A DNA stretch of 64,000 bases from contig NZ_JFYN01000012.1 of the NCBI RefSeq assembly GCF_000631985.1, positions 1 to 64,000 on the forward strand, given 5' to 3'. Position numbers and translations under genes: made by a program. Positions within the stretch are counted from its first letter, which is position 1. Each line of letters opens with the position of its first letter. This document shows, piece after piece, positions 45,048 to 53,488 of the stretch. This stretch comes from Pseudomonas sp. RIT288. GTDB taxonomy: Bacteria > Pseudomonadota > Gammaproteobacteria > Pseudomonadales > Pseudomonadaceae. The notes beneath the pieces were generated by a model. That model did not search any database. It had not been told where the DNA came from and saw only the letters and a list, made by a program, of their open reading frames with translations.

Positions 45048-45539
45048 TCAGTGCGCCAGCCGCCGAGCCATCGCATGCAGCAGCGGAAACAGCAGTGCCC
45101 AGAGCAGGCCGATGCCGATCAGGGTCGGCAGTTCACCGTAGGGAAACTGCACCCCGGCCAAACGTCCACCGCCGTAATAGGAGATGGCGCCACCCACCGC
45201 GCCGAGCACGCTGGCCAGCCACCATGGCCGGGCGCTCCATTGCAGGCAGTGCCGCAACGTGGTGGCAAGCAAGGCCCAAAGCAACATCAGCCAGAGCGGA
45301 ATCAGCGGTGCCGGATCCTGAAAGTCGAAAACTCCCGCTGCGCGCAATACGCTGTCCACCGCCGTACCGACAATCACCACGCTGAGGATCAAACGGCCTT
45401 CCGCCGCCCAACTGCTGATCCAGCCCAGATGGATCACCAGCACCGCCAGGGCCAGCAGCAACCACAAACTGTTGCCGCCGAGCACGCAGGCCAGCCAGCC
45501 GACCTGGAACAGCACGGCATTGGTCAGCCGCTCAAGCAT
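45048..45539 (-). CDS. DUF2878 inner-membrane protein
   Basis: A 163-residue hydrophobic protein with about four to five membrane segments (FQVGWLACVLG, LWLLLALAVLVIHLGW, LILSVVIVGTAVD, GIGLLWALLFPLLHA). It fits the DUF2878 family, which regularly accompanies CFA-like methyltransferase and DUF1365 genes. It overlaps the methyltransferase gene by 8 bases and is the last gene of the nine-gene cluster starting at 53394. Its biochemical role is unknown; a function in membrane-lipid modification is inferred from context. Confidence 0.8.
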   Translation of the reverse strand: MLERLTNAVLFQVGWLACVLGGNSLWLLLALAVLVIHLGWISSWAAEGRLILSVVIVGTAVDSVLRAAGVFDFQDPAPLIPLWLMLLWALLATTLRHCLQWSARPWWLASVLGAVGGAISYYGGGRLAGVQFPYGELPTLIGIGLLWALLFPLLHAMARRLAH

Positions 45540-46797
45540 CGAAGCGTCCGAGCAACGGCGCCGGCATTGCGGCCGGTTTGGCCAGCAGCAGTTGCGCGGT
45601 GCCGATGGTGCGCTCGAGGAACCCGCCTTCGCAGTAGCACAGGTAAAACTCCCACAACCGCAGGAAGTAATCGTCGTAACCCAGCTCGCTCAAGCGGCCA
45701 TGGGCGCGGCGAAAGTTTTCGTGCCACAGGCGCAGGGTCCGGGCGTAGTGCAGGCCGAAATCTTCCATGTGCAGCAGGTTCATGTCGGTCTCGCGGCTGA
45801 CCACTTCGAGCATCTTCTGCACGCAGGGCAGGGCGCCACCGGGGAAGATGTAGCGCTGGATGAAGTCGACGCCGCGCTTGGCCTGCTCGTAACGTTGTTC
45901 ACGGATAGTGATCGCCTGTAACAGCATCAGGCCGTTGCTCTTGAGCAGGTGCGCGCACTGTTTGAAGTAAGTCGGCAGGTAGCGGTGGCCGACCGCTTCG
46001 ATCATCTCGATCGACACCAGTTTGTCGTATTCGCCGGTGAGGTCGCGGTAGTCCTTGAGCAGCAGCGTCACCCGATCCTGCAACCCCAGTGCTTCAATGC
46101 GCTTGGCGGTAAACGCGTACTGCTCTTTTGACAGCGTCGTGGTGGTGACGCGGCAGCCGAAATGCTGCGCGGCGTAGAGCGCCATGCTGCCCCAGCCGGT
46201 GCCGATCTCCAGCAGATGATCCTCGGGTTTGAGCGCGAGCTTCTGGCAGATTCGTTCCAGCTTGTTCAACTGCGCCTGCTCCAGGCTGTCGTCGGGGCTG
46301 AGGAACTGCGCCGCCGAATACATCATGGTCGGGTCGAGAAACTGTTCGAACAGATCATTGCCGAGGTCATAGTGCGCCGCGATGTTTTTCTGCGAACCCT
46401 TGCGCGTGTTGCGGTTGAGCCAGTGCAGGCCTTGCACCAGTGGCCGGCTGAGGCGGGCCAGACCGCGTTCCATGGCGTCGAGAACGTCGAGGTTGCTGAC
46501 GAACACTCGCACGACCGCCGTCAGGTCCGGCGAACTCCAGTAACCGTGGATAAACGCCTCGCCGGCGCCAATCGATCCGTTTCCGGCGACCATGCCCCAG
46601 ACCGCTGCATCCTGGACATGGATTTCGCCGAGCAGGTGGCTGCCCGGCGTACCGAACATCAGGCGTTCGCCGTCCTCGACCACCAGCAATTGCCCGTGTT
46701 TGAGTTGACTGAGTTGCCGCAAAACGCCGCGACGCAGCAGCGAACCGGTCAAACCGTTGGTGCTGAGGCGACTGACCGACAGGCTAGAGGATTTCAT
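45532..46797 (-). CDS. CFA-synthase-family fatty-acyl methyltransferase (UfaM-like)
   Basis: A 421-residue SAM-dependent methyltransferase of the cyclopropane-fatty-acid synthase family. HYDLGNDLFEQFLD begins at residue 142 and the SAM loop LLEIGTGWG is at about 195-203. The ATG at 46797 has AGGAG 7 bases upstream; the longer frame starting at 46872 is not supported. In related photo-oxidative-stress clusters such an enzyme (UfaM) methylates unsaturated phospholipid acyl chains toward furan fatty acids. The neighbouring FAD oxidoreductase, DUF1365 and DUF2878 genes support that reading over ordinary cyclopropane formation, but this is inference. Confidence 0.83.
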   Translation of the reverse strand: MKSSSLSVSRLSTNGLTGSLLRRGVLRQLSQLKHGQLLVVEDGERLMFGTPGSHLLGEIHVQDAAVWGMVAGNGSIGAGEAFIHGYWSSPDLTAVVRVFVSNLDVLDAMERGLARLSRPLVQGLHWLNRNTRKGSQKNIAAHYDLGNDLFEQFLDPTMMYSAAQFLSPDDSLEQAQLNKLERICQKLALKPEDHLLEIGTGWGSMALYAAQHFGCRVTTTTLSKEQYAFTAKRIEALGLQDRVTLLLKDYRDLTGEYDKLVSIEMIEAVGHRYLPTYFKQCAHLLKSNGLMLLQAITIREQRYEQAKRGVDFIQRYIFPGGALPCVQKMLEVVSRETDMNLLHMEDFGLHYARTLRLWHENFRRAHGRLSELGYDDYFLRLWEFYLCYCEGGFLERTIGTAQLLLAKPAAMPAPLLGRFDA

Positions 46798-47599
46798 GGC
46801 GGTGCTCCTTGGGCGGCACAGTGGCGATCTGAAAGCTGCCGTCGGCAGCCTGATGAGCAAAAATCGGGGCACGCTTGAGCAACAGGCGCAGGGCTTGCCA
46901 ATAAATCGCCAGACAGGTTTTCGCGGTCATCCACGGAAAACGTCGCAAATAGCGATGCAGGCTGCGGCGGTCGAGGGGTTCGCGCTGCAGATTGAGCGTG
47001 GCGTCGAACAGCTTGTGCTCGCCTTGCCAGTCGGCCATATGCACGCCGAGGGTTTGCGCGGCCGGGCTGAAACTCATGCGGTATTCGAGATCGCGCGGCA
47101 AAAACGGCGAGACATGAAAGGCCTTGGCCACGGCAAAGTGCTGGTGAAAGTCTTGCAGGTCGGTCAGTGTCCGGGCCGGCAGCACGTAGTGATAACGTTC
47201 GCGCCACGGCGTGTTGGTGACTTCGCAGAGAATCGCCGCCAGTTGTCCATCGGCCTCGTGGCAATAAAAGAAACTCACCGGATTGAACGCCAGACCCCAG
47301 CTGCGCGGTTGGGTCAGCAGGCAGATCGAACCTTGCGGTTGGTGGCCGATGGCGACGCCGACTTGCTGGCGCACCGCATCGATCAGGCGCATGCCGCTGC
47401 CGGTGAAGGTTTTCAGGTAGTCGGTTTCGCGAAACGAAAACGGCGCAAAGCGGCTGCGACTGGCAAACGGCGACAGGCCGAACACGGCGTCCTGTTCCGC
47501 CAGATCGAGGTACAACAAACCGATCCGGTAACGGAATTCGTGGCGTCTGGGCGAAAAGCGCCGATGGCCGATCCAGCCGCTGTACAGGGCACTGTTCAT
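46784..47599 (-). CDS. DUF1365 protein
   Basis: A 271-residue protein of the DUF1365 family: N-terminal HRRFSPRRHEFRYRIGLLYL, central RSWGLAFNPVSFFYCHEADG and ILCEVTNTPWRERYHYVLP are characteristic. No catalytic function is established. Genes of this family almost always sit between an FAD oxidoreductase and a CFA-like methyltransferase, as here, which points to a step in modifying membrane fatty acids. It overlaps the preceding oxidoreductase gene by 4 bases and the next gene by 14. Confidence 0.87.
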   Translation of the reverse strand: MNSALYSGWIGHRRFSPRRHEFRYRIGLLYLDLAEQDAVFGLSPFASRSRFAPFSFRETDYLKTFTGSGMRLIDAVRQQVGVAIGHQPQGSICLLTQPRSWGLAFNPVSFFYCHEADGQLAAILCEVTNTPWRERYHYVLPARTLTDLQDFHQHFAVAKAFHVSPFLPRDLEYRMSFSPAAQTLGVHMADWQGEHKLFDATLNLQREPLDRRSLHRYLRRFPWMTAKTCLAIYWQALRLLLKRAPIFAHQAADGSFQIATVPPKEHRHEIL

Positions 47600-48843
47600 A
47601 AGTTTTCGCCGAAGGCGGCGGCTACGCGCAGGGCGCTGACCACACCGTCCTCATGAAAGCCGTTGGCCCAATAGGCGCCGCAGTAGTGGGTGTGCTGCTG
47701 ACCGTCGAGTTCGGCCCAGCGGTTCTGCGCCGCCACGGCCGCGAGGCTGAATTGCGGGTGGGCGTAGGTGTATCGGGCAAGCACCTTGAACGGGCTGATC
47801 CCGGCGCTCTGATTGAGGCTGACGCAGAAGGTGGTGTCGCTCTGAATACCCTGCAGGATGTTCATGTCGTAAGTGACGGCCGCGTGCGTATGGCCCGCGC
47901 CGCTCAAGCGATAGTTCCAGCTGGCCCACGCCAGTTTGCGGGTTGGCAGCAGACGGGTATCGGTATGCAGCACAACTTCGTTATCGGCATAGGGCAGGGC
48001 GCCGAGGATCGACCGTTCCGCCTGGCTTGGCGTGCCGAGCAATTGCAGGGCCTGGTCGCTGTGGCAGGCGAGCACGACTTTATCGAAGCGCTCGATGCCC
48101 GCCGGGCTGTGGATAACTACGCCGTGTTCGTCGCGATCGATGCGCGTCACCGGGCAACTGAGGCGGATCTTGTCCTTGAACGCTGCAGTCAGTGGCGCGA
48201 CATAGGCACTTGAGCCGCCCTCGATCACCTGCCATTGCGGGCGATCACTGACTGACAGCAGGCCATGATTCTTGAAGAAGCGCACAAAGAATTGCAGCGG
48301 GAAATTGAGCATCTCGGCCATCGGCATCGACCAGATCGCCGAGCCCATCGGCACGATGTAATGCAGGATGAAACGCTCGCCATAACCGCCGGCCTTGAGG
48401 TAGTCGTCGAGCGTGGTATCGGCAGCAATGCGTTGTTCGGCGAGGTCGCGCTGGGCTTCTTTATTGAAGCGCAGAATGTCGCGCAACATGCCCCAGAATC
48501 CCGGTGACAGCAGGTTGCTGCGCTGGGCGAACAGGCTGTTGAGGTTGTTGCCGTTGTATTCCAGGCCGGAGTCCGGGTCGGTGACCGAAAAGCTCATTTG
48601 CGTCGGTTTGAACGGCACGCCCAGTTGGCCGAGCAAACGAATGAAGTTCGGATAGGTCCAGTCGTTGAACACGATGAAACCCGTGTCCACGGCGTATTCG
48701 CGGCCATCGACGGTCACCTGCACGGTGTGCGTGTGACCGCCGACCCAGTCGCTGGCTTCGAACACCGTGATGTCGTGTCGGCGATTGAGCAGGTGGGCGC
48801 AGGTCAGGCCGGCGATCCCGCTGCCGACAATGGCAATCTTCAT
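47596..48843 (-). CDS. FAD-dependent amine-oxidase-like oxidoreductase (UfaD-like candidate)
   Basis: A 415-residue flavoprotein with the N-terminal dinucleotide fold G7-SGIAGLTCAHLL and GGHTHTVQVTVDGREYAVDT, typical of NAD/FAD-dependent amine-oxidase or phytoene-desaturase-like enzymes. The ATG at 48843 overlaps the SDR gene stop by 4 bases; the open upstream extension to 48930 lies in the SDR gene. In Rhodobacter furan-fatty-acid clusters a similar enzyme desaturates the methylated acyl chain. The same role is suggested here by the adjacent DUF1365 and CFA-like genes but is not proven. Confidence 0.83.
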   Translation of the reverse strand: MKIAIVGSGIAGLTCAHLLNRRHDITVFEASDWVGGHTHTVQVTVDGREYAVDTGFIVFNDWTYPNFIRLLGQLGVPFKPTQMSFSVTDPDSGLEYNGNNLNSLFAQRSNLLSPGFWGMLRDILRFNKEAQRDLAEQRIAADTTLDDYLKAGGYGERFILHYIVPMGSAIWSMPMAEMLNFPLQFFVRFFKNHGLLSVSDRPQWQVIEGGSSAYVAPLTAAFKDKIRLSCPVTRIDRDEHGVVIHSPAGIERFDKVVLACHSDQALQLLGTPSQAERSILGALPYADNEVVLHTDTRLLPTRKLAWASWNYRLSGAGHTHAAVTYDMNILQGIQSDTTFCVSLNQSAGISPFKVLARYTYAHPQFSLAAVAAQNRWAELDGQQHTHYCGAYWANGFHEDGVVSALRVAAAFGENL

Positions 48844-49622
48844 GTCGGGTCTCGCAGCGGTGGGTTGCTGCGCACCATGCGCTTGCCGATCGCCAGTTGC
48901 AGGCGCGCCGGCAGCTTCGACAAAGGCCATAGCGCCGCCATGAACAGCGCCGGAAAGGCGATTTCCAGTGGCCGGTTACCGAGGTGGCTGAAGATGTGCC
49001 GCGCGGCTTTATCCACAGGCCAGCTCAACGGCATCGGGAAGTCGTTCTTGGCGGTCAGTGGTGTTTCGACAAATCCCGGGCTGATGATGGTGACATCGAT
49101 GCCCTCGACGGCCAGGTCGATGCGCAGTGATTCGAACAGATAGCGCAGCCCGGCTTTCGACGCGCCGTAGGCTTCGGCCCGAGGCAGCGGCAGGTAGGTC
49201 ACGGAGCTGGCCATGCCGATCAGATGCGGCGCGGTGCCTTTGCGCAGCAACGGCAGGGCTGCTTCGATGCAGTAACTGCTGGCGAGCAGGTTGGTGCGCA
49301 CCACGTGTTCGATGATCGAGGCATCGAACTGGCGGGCGTCGACGTACTCGCAGGTGCCGGCATTGAGAATCACGCTGTCCAGCGAGCCCCAGGCCTGTTC
49401 GATCCGCTGGCCGATTTCGCGCACGGTCTGACTGTCGGTCAGGTCGCCCGCGACCACCAGCACTTGCCCCGGATAACGTTGCGAAAGCACTTTGAGCGGT
49501 GCCACCTGGCGCGAACTGACAGCCAGATGCGCGCCGCTTTTCAGAATCTCTTCAGCCAGTGCTGCGCCGATGCCACTGCTGGCGCCGGTCAGCCAATAAC
49601 GCCGTAGAGTTGTACGACTCAT
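48840..49622 (-). CDS. short-chain dehydrogenase/reductase
   Basis: A 260-residue SDR with T12-GASSGIGA for NAD(P) binding, NAG at about 87-89, catalytic Ser139/140, and the Y152-GAS-K156 pair. The C-terminal part (residues about 215-250) is hydrophobic and basic and may touch the membrane. Within the light-regulated cluster it would act on a lipid or lipid-derived carbonyl. The substrate is unknown. Overlaps its neighbours by 4 bases on each side. Confidence 0.87.
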   Translation of the reverse strand: MSRTTLRRYWLTGASSGIGAALAEEILKSGAHLAVSSRQVAPLKVLSQRYPGQVLVVAGDLTDSQTVREIGQRIEQAWGSLDSVILNAGTCEYVDARQFDASIIEHVVRTNLLASSYCIEAALPLLRKGTAPHLIGMASSVTYLPLPRAEAYGASKAGLRYLFESLRIDLAVEGIDVTIISPGFVETPLTAKNDFPMPLSWPVDKAARHIFSHLGNRPLEIAFPALFMAALWPLSKLPARLQLAIGKRMVRSNPPLRDPT

Positions 49623-50041
49623 CCCATTCTCCTTTTCAACCAGGCGATCACCCGGCCCAATACGGGTAAATGTTCATACAAAAGGGCACCGGCATCGAAG
49701 TAATCCCGGTGGCGATAAACCTTGTCGCGCCAGAGCAGGTGCGAACACCCGGCGACGCGAATCAATTGACCACCGGCCAGACGCGGGTGGCGGTAACTCA
49801 TGACCCAGCGCAGGTAACCTTCACCGTCAGCGATCTGGTCGAAGCCGTGGAAATCGAAGCGTAGCTCGCTGACGTTGGCGTACAGCTCGCTGAAGTAATG
49901 TTGCAGTTGCACCAGCCCCTGCACTTCATGCAGCGGGTCGGTGAAGTGAATGTCATCGCTGTACAGCTCGCCCAGGCGCTGCAAGTTGTCTTTGTCCAAC
50001 CCGGCAAACTGGTGGGCGAAGCGGCGCAGGAATTCACTCAT
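49619..50041 (-). CDS. NTF2/SnoaL-like protein
   Basis: A 140-residue protein of the nuclear-transport-factor-2 fold: FAGLDKDNLQRLGELYSDDI then HFTDPLHEVQGLVQLQHYF and FDFHGFDQIADGEGYLRWVM are typical of SnoaL-like cone-shaped domains. The ATG at 50041 is chosen because the extended frame (to 50164) lies in phrB. Overlaps phrB by 8 bases and the SDR gene by 4. In similar clusters this small protein accompanies SDR and FAD enzymes, and its catalytic role is unknown. Confidence 0.82.
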   Translation of the reverse strand: MSEFLRRFAHQFAGLDKDNLQRLGELYSDDIHFTDPLHEVQGLVQLQHYFSELYANVSELRFDFHGFDQIADGEGYLRWVMSYRHPRLAGGQLIRVAGCSHLLWRDKVYRHRDYFDAGALLYEHLPVLGRVIAWLKRRMG

Positions 50042-51479
50042 GGGCCTCTCCGAGAGACGAGCGCGACGGCAGGTTTTTGAAGGCGGCCAGCGCGCGTTCG
50101 CGTGAAGCCCCGAGATTGACGATCGGCGACGGATAGTTGGCGACGCCGAACAGCCCGCCGACACTCGCCGGGTTGTGCACTTCCTTCTTGTTCAGGCCGG
50201 CCAGTTCAGGCAGCCAGTGCTTGATGAACAAGCCTTCGCTGTCGAATTTTTCCGATTGGCTCAATGGATTGAAGATGCGGAAGTACGGCGCCGAATCGGT
50301 GCCGGTCGAGGAGCTCCATTGCCAGCCACCGTTGTTCGCCGCCAGATCACCGTCGATCAGGTGACGCATGAAAAAGCGTTCGCCTTCACGCCAGTCGATC
50401 AGCAGGTTTTTGGTCAGGAACATCGCCACAATCATCCGCAGACGGTTGTGCATCCAGCCGGTTTCCAGCAGTTGGCGCATGGCCGCATCGATGATCGGCA
50501 AACCGGTGCGCGCCTCTTGCCAGGCCGCGAGATCGTCCGGCGCATCACGCCAGGCCAAGGCTTCGGTTTCCGGGCGAAACGCGCGGTGACGCGAAACTCG
50601 CGGGTAGCCGACCAGGATGTGTTTGTAGAATTCGCGCCACAGCAGCTCGTTGATCCAGGTCACCGCGCCGACCTTGCCGCTGTCGAACTCGCCCTGATTA
50701 CTTTGCAGGGCCGCCTGCAGGCATTGGCGTGGCGAGATCACCCCGGCGGCCAGATAGGCCGAGAGTTGACTGGTGCCGGGTTTGGCCGGGAAGTCGCGTT
50801 CGCTCTGGTAGTAGTCGATTTGTGCGTCGGCAAAGGTGTCGAGACGGCGCCGGGCTTCCTGTTCACCGGCCGGCCATAGCGCGCGCAAGGATTCGCTCGG
50901 CATTGCAAAACCTTCGACGGATGCCGGTACCGGATCGCTGTCGATGTTCAGCTTTGCCTGTTTGCCGGGCGTCTTCACCAGCGCCGGCATCGAGCGATGC
51001 AGGCGTTCATAGCAGACCTTGCGGAACTGGCTGAACACCTGAAAGTAGGTTTCGGTTTTGGTCAGTACCGTGCCGGGCTTGAACAGCAGTTGATCAAGAT
51101 AGCTGTGGAAAGCGATGCCTTTGCTCTTCAGGGCCACGGCCACCGCAGCGTCGCGCTGGCTTTCGTGGATGCCATATTCTTCGTTGACGTGCACGGCCTG
51201 GACATTCAATTGCACACAAAGCTCGAGCAGCACCGCCGGGGCCTGATCCCAATGATTGGCGGTGCGCAGCAACAACGGGATGTTCAGCTCGCCGAGGCGG
51301 CTGCTCAGCTCACGCAGATTGCGCAGCCAGAAGTCGACCTTGCATGCGGCGTCGTCATGGTCCAGCCATTGCTGCGGGCTCAGCAGATACACGGCAACTG
51401 TTGGCCCACGCGCCGCGGCGGCCGCGAGAGCGGTGTTGTCATGTTGGCGCAAGTCGCTGCGCAGCCAGATCAATTGCAT
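50034..51479 (-). CDS. phrB: deoxyribodipyrimidine photolyase
   Basis: A 481-residue class I CPD photolyase. The N-terminal antenna-binding domain begins MQLIWLRSDLRQHDNTAL. The FAD-binding domain contains WINELLWREFYKHIL, WQEARTGLPIIDAAMRQL and TGWMHNRLRMIVAMFL, then GDLAANNGGWQWSSSTGTDS with the conserved electron-transfer tryptophans. It repairs UV dimers using blue light. An ATG at 51491 overlapping the merR stop is an alternative start, adding four residues (META). It is third in the operon behind the PplR-type boxes. Confidence 0.95.
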   Translation of the reverse strand: MQLIWLRSDLRQHDNTALAAAAARGPTVAVYLLSPQQWLDHDDAACKVDFWLRNLRELSSRLGELNIPLLLRTANHWDQAPAVLLELCVQLNVQAVHVNEEYGIHESQRDAAVAVALKSKGIAFHSYLDQLLFKPGTVLTKTETYFQVFSQFRKVCYERLHRSMPALVKTPGKQAKLNIDSDPVPASVEGFAMPSESLRALWPAGEQEARRRLDTFADAQIDYYQSERDFPAKPGTSQLSAYLAAGVISPRQCLQAALQSNQGEFDSGKVGAVTWINELLWREFYKHILVGYPRVSRHRAFRPETEALAWRDAPDDLAAWQEARTGLPIIDAAMRQLLETGWMHNRLRMIVAMFLTKNLLIDWREGERFFMRHLIDGDLAANNGGWQWSSSTGTDSAPYFRIFNPLSQSEKFDSEGLFIKHWLPELAGLNKKEVHNPASVGGLFGVANYPSPIVNLGASRERALAAFKNLPSRSSLGEAHE

Positions 51480-51490
51480 CGCGGTTTCCA

Positions 51491-52435
51491 TTAAATCAGC
51501 CCACGCTGAACCAGTTCCTGATGCACCGAAAGCGGATCTTCGGCCAGGATCAAATCAGCGGTTTCGCCAGTTCTTACGGACAACTCGGTCTGGTGGATGC
51601 ATACCGTTGGTCCGACCAGCAGTTTGGGAGCACTGACGCCATTCAGCAGTTTTGGCAGCTGCGCCAGATTCATCGCCTTGCTGGAATACAGCAGCACGCC
51701 GCGTGCTTGCAGATGATCGACTGCCAGCGCCAGTTCTCCGGCCGTTAGTGGCCAGTCGAACACTTGCACCGGGCAATCGGCGCTGCTGATCAGCCACGCG
51801 CACAACCACAAGTGCGGTTCCAGTGGCAGGTCGGAGTGATTGATCAACAGCAGGGGCGCGGTGTGTAACTGTCGATTGTTATGGTAGATGCGCGCGCCGA
51901 ATTTGCTGCGCAACCACGAATAAAAGAACACCCGTTCCATCTGCGCACCGAACTGGCCTTGCCAGCGCTGCTCGAGTTCGGCCAGCAGTGGCAGCAGCAA
52001 TTGCTCGCACAGGGTGCGCGGCGGATACAAGGCCATGGCCTGATTGATGCTGTCGTCGAGGCTGCGTTCGTTGAGGCGGGTGACGGCGTCGAGCAACACC
52101 TGGCGCTGGCGCTGCCAGTCGTTTTCCACCGTCTCGGTAAAGGCTTGCGGAGTGTCGAGAAGCGGCTTGACCTGACTGACCGCCACGCCGCGGTTGAGCC
52201 AGGTCAGGATGGTCAGGATCCGTTGCACATGTTCGCTGGAATACAGGCGATGACCCTTGGGCGTGCGTTGCGGCACGACCAACCCGTAACGGCGCTCCCA
52301 GGCGCGCAGGGTGATGGCGTTGACCCCGGTCTGCCGCGCTACTTCGCGAATCGGCAGCCAGCCCTCGTCGAGGGCTTTCTTGAAGTCGGCGCCGAGGTCT
52401 TCCTGGGCGCTGGTGTCGAGTTTATCGTTCATCAA
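51491..52435 (-). CDS. MerR/LitR-family regulator, class II (PplR1-like)
   Basis: A 314-residue regulator. The MerR winged helix-turn-helix is at residues 27-75 (LPIREVARQTGVNAITLRAW then GHRLYSSEHVQRI), and a C-terminal LitR/CarH-like sensory region covers about 95-314. The cobalamin-ligating D-x-H-x-x-G motif of B12 photoreceptors is not found: the corresponding place reads NHSDLPLEPH. That makes it a class II LitR, a group reported to act with short LOV photoreceptors instead. Location beside phrB and a DUF523 gene equals that of P. putida pplR1. No LOV gene lies in this window. The start overlaps the preceding stop by 4 bases. Confidence 0.85.
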   Translation of the reverse strand: MMNDKLDTSAQEDLGADFKKALDEGWLPIREVARQTGVNAITLRAWERRYGLVVPQRTPKGHRLYSSEHVQRILTILTWLNRGVAVSQVKPLLDTPQAFTETVENDWQRQRQVLLDAVTRLNERSLDDSINQAMALYPPRTLCEQLLLPLLAELEQRWQGQFGAQMERVFFYSWLRSKFGARIYHNNRQLHTAPLLLINHSDLPLEPHLWLCAWLISSADCPVQVFDWPLTAGELALAVDHLQARGVLLYSSKAMNLAQLPKLLNGVSAPKLLVGPTVCIHQTELSVRTGETADLILAEDPLSVHQELVQRGLI

Positions 52436-53394
52436 ATGGCGTTTCGCAGGCTGAGGTTTTCCGGATGCGGCTGCAGGTAAACCTGCTGCGCAATGTAGGG
52501 ATCCGGGTGTTGGCGAAAGTGGTGCTTGAGCAAGGTCAACGGCACCACCAGCGGCACGATGCCGTGGCGGTACTGGCCGATCACCTGCTGCATTTCCTGT
52601 TTGTCTTCAGGGCTGATTGCCTGTTTCAGGTAGCCGCTGATGTGCTGCAGGACATTGCTGTGGGTGCGGCGGGTGGCGCATTTCTTCAAGGCGCTCATCA
52701 ACTCGCTGAAATAGTGCGGGCCGAGTTCGACCGGATCGGTCTTGCCCATGTTGCCCAGCAGTTTGCCCAGGGCTTTGTATTGCTCCGGGTTGTGCGCCAT
52801 CAGCAGGTATTTGTAGCGTGAGTGGAATTCGGTCAGTGCGCGGCGGCTCAAGCCTTGTTCGAGCACCTGCTGCCAGGCGCTGTAGGCGAGCACACGGGTG
52901 ATGAAGTTTTCCCGCAGCACGGGATCGTTCAGGCGCCCGGCTTCTTCCACCGGCAGGTCAGGGTGCTGCGCGCAGAACGCCTGGGCATAGATGCCACGGC
53001 CACCACCGTTCACCGGCGCGCCGTTGGCGTGATAGACCTTGACCCGCTCCAGGCCGCACGAAGGCGACTGTTGCATGAAGATGTAGCCGCAGATGTCATC
53101 AAGTTCTCTGGCCATTTTCTGCCCGTAGGCGGCCAGCGGTTCAGTGACATTGATTTGCGAATTGACCGTACCGATGGCTTCAGGAGCATCGGGATCGCCA
53201 ACCAGGCGGATCGGTTCACGGGGGATGCCCAGGCCGATGGCAACTTCCGGGCATACCGGCACGAATTCGAAATGCTCGGCAAGGGTGCGGCTGCACAGCC
53301 GCGATTCTTTGTGCCCACCGTTGAAGCGCACTTCAGCGCCCATCAGGCAGGCGCTGATGGCGATTTTGGGCCGGGAAGCAGAAAGGTCGGACAT
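52432..53394 (-). CDS. DUF523/DUF1722 protein (YbgA-like)
   Basis: A 320-residue two-domain protein. The N-terminal DUF523 (ISACLMGAEVRFNGGHK, FVPVCPEVAIGLGIPREP, QQSPSCGLERVKVY) has conserved Cys residues, and the C-terminal DUF1722 (TEFHSRYKYLLMAHNPEQYK, about 205-315) resembles E. coli YbgA, whose gene also lies next to phr. Function unknown; the photolyase link is old and conserved. The ATG at 53394 has GAGG 6 bases before it; an extra 15 codons upstream are in the promoter. First gene of the light-region operon. Confidence 0.88.
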   Translation of the reverse strand: MSDLSASRPKIAISACLMGAEVRFNGGHKESRLCSRTLAEHFEFVPVCPEVAIGLGIPREPIRLVGDPDAPEAIGTVNSQINVTEPLAAYGQKMARELDDICGYIFMQQSPSCGLERVKVYHANGAPVNGGGRGIYAQAFCAQHPDLPVEEAGRLNDPVLRENFITRVLAYSAWQQVLEQGLSRRALTEFHSRYKYLLMAHNPEQYKALGKLLGNMGKTDPVELGPHYFSELMSALKKCATRRTHSNVLQHISGYLKQAISPEDKQEMQQVIGQYRHGIVPLVVPLTLLKHHFRQHPDPYIAQQVYLQPHPENLSLRNAI

Positions 53395-53414
53395 GCACAC
53401 CTCGAATCTATTCC

Positions 53415-53438
53415 TGTACAGACAGTTATATCTGTACA
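53415..53438. promoter_or_regulatory. PplR/LitR-type box A, exact
   Basis: TGTACA (53415-53420), 12-base spacer, TGTACA (53433-53438). This matches the T(G/A)TACA-N12-TGTA(C/T)A operator reported for P. putida PplR1 at every specified base. It lies 21-44 bases upstream of the DUF523 gene start, downstream of the predicted -10, a position where a bound repressor would block transcription. Confidence 0.8.
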
Positions 53439-53448
53439 ACTTTTCCTC

Positions 53449-53476
53449 AGCATAGATTCATGCGTGTACAAGTCAA
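53449..53476 (-). promoter_or_regulatory. predicted sigma-70 promoter of the light-region operon
   Basis: On the minus strand, TTGACT (53471-53476) as -35 and TATGCT (53449-53454) as -10 with a 16-base spacer. The -35 sits in the 12-base spacer of box B, between its two half-sites, so regulator and RNA polymerase would meet directly. Predicted start of transcription is about 53442. Confidence 0.6.
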
Positions 53477-53488
53477 ATCATTTGTATA
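53465..53488. promoter_or_regulatory. PplR/LitR-type box B, exact
   Basis: TGTACA (53465-53470), 12-base spacer, TGTATA (53483-53488), a full match to T(G/A)TACA-N12-TGTA(C/T)A. It flanks the predicted -35 of the operon promoter. Confidence 0.8.

Noticed and set aside
51491..52435. CarH-type B12 photoreceptor
   Set aside because: The general architecture fits, but the His-containing cobalamin motif is absent, so it is called a class II LitR-like regulator instead.
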